Origin: Cnuibacter physcomitrellae
GTDB lineage: Bacteria; Actinomycetota; Actinomycetes; Actinomycetales; Microbacteriaceae
Direction of reading: 5' to 3'
NCBI RefSeq assembly: GCF_014640535.1
Contig: NZ_BMHD01000001.1
Coordinates: 3,275,474 to 3,339,473, forward strand
Length of the DNA stretch: 64,000 bases
Translations under genes and position numbers: made by a program
Shown: positions 58,485 to 64,000 of the stretch, piece by piece
Numbering within the stretch: the stretch's first letter is position 1
How the letters are laid out: each line of letters opens with the position of its first letter
Notes under the pieces: model-generated
Seen by the model: the letters and a program-made list of their open reading frames with translations, nothing else
The model's database searches: none
Told to the model about the DNA's origin: nothing

Positions 58485-58599
58485 CGAGTCTAGCCGCGGC
58501 GGCGTCCCGGCGCGGCGGCGGAGGGGTGGGCCGTGCGGCGCGGACGGGCGGCGGGGGCTGTGGGCCGAGCCGGGCGGGCGGATGCGGGAGACTGGGCGG

Positions 58600-59475
58600 A
58601 TGAGCGCGCCCCGCATCCCCGCCCCGCTGCTCGCGGTGGCGGCGATCGTGAGCGTGCAGTTCGGCAACGCGTTCGCGGGCTCCTTCTTCGCCCAGGTGGG
58701 TCCGCTCGGGGCGGCGGCCATGCGCCTGGCGTTCGGGGCGCTCATCCTCGCCCTCGTCGTGCGCCCCCGGGTGCGCTCGTGGGATGCGCGGACCTGGGCC
58801 GGCGTGGTCGGGCTCGGCGTCGCGCTGGGCGGGATGAACTCGCTCATCTACCTGGCGATCCACGAGATCCCGCTCGGTGTGGCCGTCACCGTCGAGCTGT
58901 TCGGGCCGCTCGCGGTGGCGGTGGCGGGCATCCGCCGCTGGGTCGACGCGGTGTGGGTGCTGCTGGCGCTCGGCGGCGTCGCGCTGCTCGGCCTCGAGGC
59001 GGGCGGGACGCTCTCGGTGCTGGGCCTCGTCCTCGCCGCGGGCGCCGCCGCGTTCTGGGCGCTCTACATCGTCATGTCGTCCCGGTTGGGATCGCGGGTG
59101 CGCGGGGTCGACGGCCTGGCCGCAGCGATGGTGATCGCCGCGGTGCTGGTGGTGCCCTTCGGGGTGGTGCAGGCATCGGATGCCGTGGTCGCCGATCCCT
59201 GGCTGCTCGCCGTCTTCGCCCTGGTCGCGCTCCTGACCTCGGCGATCCCGTACGCGCTGGAGTTCGTCGCGCTGAAGACCATGCCGGCCCGCGTGTTCGG
59301 CGTGCTCTCGTCGCTCGGCCCGGCGATGGCGGCGCTCGCGGGGCTGCTCGTGCTGCACCAGCTGCTCGCCCCGGTGCAGCTCGCCGCGATCGCGCTCGTC
59401 ACCGCGGCCTCGATCGGCGTCGTCGCCACCTCCCGCCGCCCGGGCGCCGGCGCCGCCCCCGAGCTCGTCGAGTAG
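58600..59475 (+). CDS. EamA/RhtA-type DMT superfamily permease
   Basis: The 291-aa protein has ten helices in two EamA repeats, with the RhtA-like features SVQFGNAFAGSFFAQVGPLGAAAMRLAFGALIL and EIPLGVAVTVELFGPLAVAV, and SAIPYALEFVALKTMPARVFGVLSSLGPAMAALAGLL in the second half. RhtA-type members export threonine and homoserine; others export different metabolites. It starts 116 nt from the divergent aspS start. Confidence 0.92.
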   Translation: MSAPRIPAPLLAVAAIVSVQFGNAFAGSFFAQVGPLGAAAMRLAFGALILALVVRPRVRSWDARTWAGVVGLGVALGGMNSLIYLAIHEIPLGVAVTVELFGPLAVAVAGIRRWVDAVWVLLALGGVALLGLEAGGTLSVLGLVLAAGAAAFWALYIVMSSRLGSRVRGVDGLAAAMVIAAVLVVPFGVVQASDAVVADPWLLAVFALVALLTSAIPYALEFVALKTMPARVFGVLSSLGPAMAALAGLLVLHQLLAPVQLAAIALVTAASIGVVATSRRPGAGAAPELVE

Positions 59476-59522
59476 CCCCGCCGCCCCGCCCCCGGGCCCT
59501 GCTCCGCCCGTCGCCCGCTTCT

Positions 59523-59590
59523 GTTTCGCCATACCCAGGTGGTTTCGCCACCTCGATCGGCATGGCGAAACCACCTGCGCATGGCGAAAC
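59523..59590. repeat. Dispersed palindrome, family B copy 2 (nested)
   Basis: Inner arms CAGGTGGTTTCGCCA (59536-59550) and TGGCGAAACCACCTG (59563-59577) are perfect 15-bp complements. Outer arms GTTTCGCCAT (59523-59532) and ATGGCGAAAC (59581-59590) repeat the inner sequence and pair as well, so two stems can form. The core CACCTCGATCGG is shared with the reverse of the element at 9222-9263. It lies between convergent genes. Confidence 0.85.
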
Positions 59591-59613
59591 GGGGAATACC
59601 CGGGGAAGTGGGG

Positions 59614-60039
59614 TCAGCGGCAGAGGTGCGTGCGGATCCACCCGCCCGCGCCCGCCAGGGGGAGGGCGCCCGTGCGGAGGGCCTCGACGAGGTCGAGGGC
59701 GGACTCGCTGAGGCGGCCGTCGGGGGTGTCGGGGGTGTCGCGCAGCACGTGGGTGACGAGCAGGCGCGTGAGCCGCGGTCCGATCCGGGCCGCAACCGCG
59801 ACGGTGCCCGCGAAGTGCCGCACCTGCCCGGAGGTGAGGTCGTCGTACTCGCGCCGGAAGCCGCCGCCTCGCACGTGGTTGCGGCCCCCGCGGGCCGCGT
59901 CCGCCCACCACAGCGGGCCGATGCGCACCCCGGCGGCCTGCTCGCCCAGCGCGATGAGGAAGCTCCGGGCCGAGTGCGGCGGGACCTCCCCGGCGAGGCG
60001 GTCGGCGATCGACGCCAGCCTCTCGCACGCACTCGTCAC
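59614..60039 (-). CDS. Conserved-looking hypothetical protein
   Basis: The GTG at 60039 gives 141 aa; upstream frame extends through promoter-like repeats. The product is soluble, with SARSFLIALGEQAAGVRIGPLWWADAARGGRNHVRGGGFRREYDDL and a helical C-terminus (IGPRLTRLLVTHVLRD). No domain was recognised. It is divergent from the phosphatase that opens the cytochrome c maturation operon. Confidence 0.65.
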   Translation of the reverse strand: MTSACERLASIADRLAGEVPPHSARSFLIALGEQAAGVRIGPLWWADAARGGRNHVRGGGFRREYDDLTSGQVRHFAGTVAVAARIGPRLTRLLVTHVLRDTPDTPDGRLSESALDLVEALRTGALPLAGAGGWIRTHLCR

Positions 60040-60044
60040 CCCTC

Positions 60045-60110
60045 CATCCTGCACAGGCCTCCGGGCATCCTGCACAGGCCACCCGACCGCCGGATGCATG
60101 CACAGGTTCC
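60045..60110. promoter_or_regulatory. Repeated CCTGCACAGG motifs in a divergent promoter region
   Basis: CATCCTGCACAGGCC is repeated exactly at 60045-60059 and 60066-60080 (21-bp period, two helical turns). A partial third copy GCATGCACAGGTTCC is at 60096-60110. The core CCTG-CA-CAGG is palindromic apart from its centre. Regular helical spacing suggests cooperative binding of a regulator. Confidence 0.55.
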
Positions 60111-60154
60111 GCATCCAGCAAACTGATAGGCGCGGCGGAAATAGACTGGAGCCC

Positions 60155-60799
60155 GTGCCTGCCGACCGCATCCATCTCGTCCGTCACGGAGAGGTCTTCA
60201 ACCCCGAGGGCGTCCTCTACGGTCGCCTGCCCCACTTCGGGCTCTCCGACCTGGGCAAGCGCATGGCGCGGGCCGCGGCCGACGACCTCGTCTCGCGCGG
60301 GCGTCCCGTCACGGGGCTGTTCTCCTCGCCGCTCCAGCGAGCGCGCGAGTCGGCGCAGCCGATCTCCGCCGCCTTCGGCCTCGAGCCCCAGATCGACGAG
60401 CGCATCATCGAGCCGACGAACGCGTTCGAGGGCACGCGGATGCGCGGGCCCGGCGGCTCCCTGCGGAAGCCCGCCAACTGGCGCTACCTCGTCAACCCGT
60501 GGAAGCCCAGCTGGGGCGAGGCCTTCAGCTCGGTGACGGCCCGGATGCTCGCGGCCATGAACGATGCGCGCCACAGCGTCGAGTCCGGTGACGTCGCGAT
60601 GGTCAGCCACCAGCTGCCGATCTGGGTCACCCACCTCGTCATCACGGGCCGGCGTCCCGCGCACGATCCGCGTCAGCGCCGGTGCGCACTGTCGAGCATC
60701 ACGAGCTTCGAGTGGCACGACGGCCGCTTCGTCGAGGTCGGCTACACCGACCCCGGCGCGCCCATCGCCGCCGACGCCACCGACGTGGGAGCGGTGTGA
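60155..60799 (+). CDS. Histidine phosphatase family protein
   Basis: The GTG at 60155 lies 7 nt after TAGACT (60142-60147), leaderless. The 214-aa protein has the HLVRHGEVFNPEGVLYGR catalytic motif, FSSPLQRARESAQPI and MVSHQLPIW with the second His. It heads a tight operon with ResA, CcdA and ResB homologues, a placement conserved in many actinobacteria; a link to cytochrome c maturation is inferred only from position. Confidence 0.93.
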   Translation: MPADRIHLVRHGEVFNPEGVLYGRLPHFGLSDLGKRMARAAADDLVSRGRPVTGLFSSPLQRARESAQPISAAFGLEPQIDERIIEPTNAFEGTRMRGPGGSLRKPANWRYLVNPWKPSWGEAFSSVTARMLAAMNDARHSVESGDVAMVSHQLPIWVTHLVITGRRPAHDPRQRRCALSSITSFEWHDGRFVEVGYTDPGAPIAADATDVGAV

Positions 60800-61422
60800 T
60801 GCGCGCGCTCCACTCGGGCCGGACGGGCCGCCTGCGCGCCTCCGTCGTGGGCGCCGCGATCGCGATCGCCGCCTCCGTCGCGCTCGCGGGCTGCACCAGC
60901 GATCCGCTCGCCGACCAGTACCGCGACGGCGACAGCAAGAACTACATCGCGGGCGACGGCACGGTCACCGAGATCGCCGCCGCCGACCGCGGAGAGCCCA
61001 TCGAGTACCAGGGCACCGCCACCGACGGCTCGACCATCTCCTCCAGCGACCTCGCCGGCAAGGTCGTCGTCATGAACTTCTGGTACGCCGAGTGCGCTCC
61101 ATGCCGGGCCGAGGCGCCCGACCTCGAGAAGCTGGCCACGCAGTACGACGGCAAGGGCGCCGAGTTCCTCGGCGTCAACGTCCGCAACCAGGCGGCCACG
61201 GCCGACTCCTTCGCGCAGACCTACGGCATCACCTACCCCTCGATCGTCGACAGCGACGGCGCCCTGCAGCTCGCGTTCGCGGGCACCGTCGCCCCGAACG
61301 CCGTGCCGACCACCCTCGTGATCGACGCACAGGGGCGCGTCGCCGCCCGCATCCTGGGCCAGGTGACCGAGCCGTCCACGCTCGACACCCTCATCCGCGA
61401 CACCATCGCCGAGACGAGCTGA
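60799..61422 (+). CDS. TlpA/ResA-like thioredoxin-family lipoprotein
   Basis: The ATG lies in TGATG, overlapping the phosphatase stop by one base. The 207-aa product has a lipoprotein signal (ASVALAGC, Cys ~33) and an extracytoplasmic thioredoxin domain with [24 protein letters not shown] (CAPC active site) and [21 protein letters not shown] (cis-Pro region). It would keep apocytochrome c cysteines reduced for haem attachment, receiving electrons from CcdA encoded next. Confidence 0.94.
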   Translation: MRALHSGRTGRLRASVVGAAIAIAASVALAGCTSDPLADQYRDGDSKNYIAGDGTVTEIAAADRGEPIEYQGTATDGSTISSSDLAGKVVVMNFWYAECAPCRAEAPDLEKLATQYDGKGAEFLGVNVRNQAATADSFAQTYGITYPSIVDSDGALQLAFAGTVAPNAVPTTLVIDAQGRVAARILGQVTEPSTLDTLIRDTIAETS

Positions 61423-61426
61423 CGGC

Positions 61427-62173
61427 GTGGCCAACCCGTTCGCCGAGATCATCCTGAACGGACAGCTGCTGCTCGCGATCCCCGTGGCGCTGCTGGCCGG
61501 CCTGGTCTCCTTCGCGTCGCCCTGCGTGCTCCCGCTCGTGCCCGGCTACCTGGCGTACGTCGGTGGGATGACGACGACGAGCGAGATGAAGCAGGGGCGG
61601 CGCAGGCTGGTCCTCGGCATCGCCCTCTTCATCCTCGGGTTCTCGGCGGTGTTCCTGGCCTACTCGGCCGTGTTCGGCGCCCTCGGCACATGGTTGATCG
61701 TCTGGCAGGATCTCGTCACCCGCATCATGGGCGTCGTCGTCATCGCCCTCGGGGTCGTCTTCATCGGGCAGTTCAGCTTCCTGCAGCGCACCATCCGCCC
61801 CTCGTGGCGGCCGGCCACGGGGCTCGCGGGCGCCCCCATCCTCGGCATCGTCTTCGGCCTCGGCTGGACGCCGTGCATCGGCCCCACCCTCGGTGCGATC
61901 CAGGCGCTCGGACTCACGTCCGGGTCCGCCTGGACGGCGATGCTCCTCGGCCTCTTCTACTGCATCGGGCTCGGCGTGCCCTTCCTGCTGGTCGCCCTCG
62001 GGCTCAACTGGGTCACCGGGTCGGTCGCGTTCCTGAAGCGCCACATCCGCGTGATCAACATCGTCGGCGGCGCGCTGCTGGTGGCGATCGGACTGCTGAT
62101 GGTGACCGGTGTCTGGACGACGTGGATGCTCTCCCTGCAGGGGGTGATCGGCGGCTTTGTCACGCCCATCTGA
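61427..62173 (+). CDS. ccdA: Cytochrome c biogenesis protein CcdA
   Basis: The GTG starts 5 nt after the resA-like stop. The 248-aa protein has six helices with the two redox cysteines in FASPCVLPLVPGYL (helix 1) and GLGWTPCIGPTLGAI (helix 4), the CcdA/DsbD hallmark. It carries reducing power across the membrane to the thioredoxin-like lipoprotein. Confidence 0.95.
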   Translation: MANPFAEIILNGQLLLAIPVALLAGLVSFASPCVLPLVPGYLAYVGGMTTTSEMKQGRRRLVLGIALFILGFSAVFLAYSAVFGALGTWLIVWQDLVTRIMGVVVIALGVVFIGQFSFLQRTIRPSWRPATGLAGAPILGIVFGLGWTPCIGPTLGAIQALGLTSGSAWTAMLLGLFYCIGLGVPFLLVALGLNWVTGSVAFLKRHIRVINIVGGALLVAIGLLMVTGVWTTWMLSLQGVIGGFVTPI

Positions 62174-64000
62174 TTACGCCGACTCCTCCGAGCGGATCGG
62201 CGACGGGCCGCGCCCGCGCGGTTCGGGCGGCGGCTCCGGCGGTCGGGGCTCCGGCGACGGTTCCGGTTCCGGTTCCGGGTCCGACGACATCAACCAGCCC
62301 CGGCTCGGCCCGATCGGCTGGCTCCGCTGGTTCTGGCGCCAGCTCACCAGCATGCGGACGGCGCTCTTCCTGCTCCTGCTGCTGGCGCTCGCGGCGGTGC
62401 CGGGCTCGCTGGTGCCCCAGCGCTCCAGCGACCCCAACGGCGTGACGCAGTACTTCGTCGACAATCCCGACCTCGCGCCCTTCCTCGACAAGCTGCAGGT
62501 GTTCGACACCTACTCGTCGGTCTGGTTCTCCGCGATCTACCTGCTGCTGTTCATCTCCCTGATCGGCTGCATCCTCCCGCGCACCAAGCACCACTTCGAT
62601 GCGATGCGCGCGAAGCCGCCGAAGACGCCGGCCCGCCTGTCCCGCCTCGCCGGGTTCACCACGCGCGACATCCCCGCCCAGGGCGACGGTGACGAGCGGT
62701 CCGCTGCGTCCGTCATCGACTCGGCCCGGGCGGTCCTCAAGCGCTCGCGCTACCGCACCGTGATGTTCACGGGGTCGGATGCGCGCACCGGCCGGGAGAC
62801 CGTCTCGGTGTCCGCGGAGCGCGGCTACCTGCGCGAGACGGGGAACCTGGTGTTCCACGCCTCGCTCGTGGGCGTGCTGGCGGCGGTGGCCGTCGGAGGA
62901 AGCCTCGGCTACAGCGGGCAGCGCGTGCTGGTCGAGGGGCAGACGTTCGTGAACACGCTGCTGGCCTACGACTCGTTCAATCCGGGCCGCTTCTTCTCGG
63001 AGGGCGAGCTCGACCCGTACACGCTCACCCTCGACTCGTTCGACGCCACGTACGAGACCGAGTCCATCCGCGCCTTCGGGCAGCCGCTCGACTACTCGGC
63101 GAACGTCTCGACCACGGAGGGCGGCGACGACAGCACGGGCGAGATCAAGGTGAACAGCCCGCTGAAGATCGGCGGCACCGACGTCTACCTCCTCGGAAAC
63201 GGGTACGCCCCGACGATCACCGTGCGCGACCCCTCCGGCGCGGTCGTCTACACCGACTCCGTGCCGTTCCTCCCGCAGGATGCGGCGCTCACCTCGCTCG
63301 GCGTCATCAAGGTGCCCGACGGGCTGTCGACGCAGGTCGGTCTGATCGGCTTCTTCTACCCGACGCAGGCCCAGTCCGACACCGGCGCGTTCTACTCGTC
63401 GTTCCCCGACCTCGAGTACCCGGTGCTCACGCTCAACGTCTACGGCGGCGACCTCGGCCTCGACGCCGGCGTCCCCACCTCCGTCTACTCGCTCGACACC
63501 GACACGATGACGCAGCTCGCCGGCACCGACTCCGCCACGGCCGCCCTGCAGCTGCAGCCCGGTCAGACGGCCGACCTGCCCGACGGACTCGGCACGGTCA
63601 CGTTCGACGGGGTGAAGCGGTTCGCGTCGTTCGACATCCATCACGACGCCGCGCAGGGCTGGGTGCTCGCCTTCGCGATCCTCATCGTCGCGGGGCTGCT
63701 CACCTCGCTGTTCGTGCCCCGCCGACGGGTGTGGGTGAAGGCCACGGAGCGCGCCGACGGCAGCGTGCACGTGGAGTACGCCGGCCTCGCCCGCGGCGAC
63801 GACCCGCGCCTTGCCGACGCCGTCGCCGCGCTCGCCGAGCGCCACGCCGCCGCGCTCGGGCTCGCCCCGTCCGCGGCGGGCGAGCCGGGCCCCGATGCGG
63901 GTGCGCCGCGTTCTGCGGAAGGGGGTGCGTCGCGTCTTGCCGACGGAGGTGCGCCGCGCAGCGCGACCGAGGACGAGCCTTCGGGCGACGAGCCGGGCGC
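62157..64000 (+). CDS. resB: Cytochrome c biogenesis protein ResB/Ccs1, 3' truncated by window edge
   Basis: The only start after the in-frame stop at 62145 is TTG at 62157, giving MSRPSDYADSSERIG and overlapping ccdA by 17 nt. A Gly/Ser/Arg-rich head (~40 aa) precedes the ResB domain: LTSMRTALFLLLLLALAAVPGSLVPQR, FSAIYLLLFISLIGCILPRTKHH, ETGNLVFHASLVGVLAAVAVGG (with the haem-handling His), a long extracytoplasmic domain and a fourth helix near 63660-63715. The visible C-terminus has GGA(P/S)R repeats and continues out of the window. ResC/CcsA should follow. Confidence 0.93.
   Translation, partial: MSRPSDYADSSERIGDGPRPRGSGGGSGGRGSGDGSGSGSGSDDINQPRLGPIGWLRWFWRQLTSMRTALFLLLLLALAAVPGSLVPQRSSDPNGVTQYFVDNPDLAPFLDKLQVFDTYSSVWFSAIYLLLFISLIGCILPRTKHHFDAMRAKPPKTPARLSRLAGFTTRDIPAQGDGDERSAASVIDSARAVLKRSRYRTVMFTGSDARTGRETVSVSAERGYLRETGNLVFHASLVGVLAAVAVGGSLGYSGQRVLVEGQTFVNTLLAYDSFNPGRFFSEGELDPYTLTLDSFDATYETESIRAFGQPLDYSANVSTTEGGDDSTGEIKVNSPLKIGGTDVYLLGNGYAPTITVRDPSGAVVYTDSVPFLPQDAALTSLGVIKVPDGLSTQVGLIGFFYPTQAQSDTGAFYSSFPDLEYPVLTLNVYGGDLGLDAGVPTSVYSLDTDTMTQLAGTDSATAALQLQPGQTADLPDGLGTVTFDGVKRFASFDIHHDAAQGWVLAFAILIVAGLLTSLFVPRRRVWVKATERADGSVHVEYAGLARGDDPRLADAVAALAERHAAALGLAPSAAGEPGPDAGAPRSAEGGASRLADGGAPRSATEDEPSGDEPG

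Overview
The window is a high-GC actinobacterial chromosome segment, most likely from Microbacteriaceae (a Rathayibacter/Clavibacter/Herbiconiux-like genus; genus not resolved). The reasons are the very strong G/C bias at third codon positions, a DUF7882 protein, the 32-residue ribosomal protein bS22, the MSMEG_4193/DUF3090/SCO1664 trio, an archaeal-type AspRS, and many start codons sitting 6-8 nt after a TAnnnT -10 box (leaderless transcription). No rRNA, CRISPR array, phage or transposase was seen. One tRNA (Ser, GCT) is present.

Layout. 1-6.8 kb: the 3' part of an LCP cell-wall ligase gene, tRNA-Ser, a DUF445 membrane protein, an XRE-MNT/HepT toxin-antitoxin pair, a DUF998 protein, a BPL_N lipoprotein, an apparently frameshifted Pro/Ser-rich membrane protein, and two minus-strand membrane proteins (one of 49 aa). 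6.9-9.2 kb: a ParDE pair, then a TetR regulator divergent from an aldo/keto reductase. 9.3-14 kb: a ferric-siderophore reductase with a DtxR/IdeR-like iron box, RlmC, DUF7882, a small protein, methionine aminopeptidase, an XRE regulator and DUF1304. 14-18.4 kb: a GntR regulator with prpD-prpB-prpC (2-methylcitrate cycle for propionate). 18.4-26 kb: Pr6Pr protein, the SCO1664/DUF3090/phosphatase trio, RNase HI, a two-component system with a DUF4097 protein, a GNAT protein and a RibD/DHFR-like reductase.

26-38 kb: an MFS transporter, an 862-aa LuxR-type ATPase regulator, and a 7.7-kb gene for a 2574-aa surface protein with an LAxTG sorting signal. 38-43 kb: a probable single operon of an SsuA/THI5-like ABC importer, a creatininase-family hydrolase and a LacI regulator. 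43-46 kb: an orphan winged-helix protein preceded by a 33-codon leaderless ORF ending in a Cys-rich tract, divergent from an MFS exporter. 46-53.4 kb: upp, tadA, a GATase, a CDF transporter, proC, Trk potassium uptake, ArsR, a BldC-like protein and bS22. 53.4-64 kb: AraC, a glutaredoxin/Dabb/GNAT operon, FUSC, aspS, EamA, a conserved hypothetical, and a system II cytochrome c maturation operon (phosphatase-ResA-CcdA-ResB, the last running off the end).

The parts with most to follow up are regulatory. At least three families of dispersed intergenic palindromes recur in the window. Leaderless promoters are used by about 19 genes. A perfectly palindromic -10 box lies between a CDF transporter gene and proC. 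The Cys-ending leader ORF resembles a cysteine attenuator. None of this has been tested by database search; family assignments come from reading the proteins.
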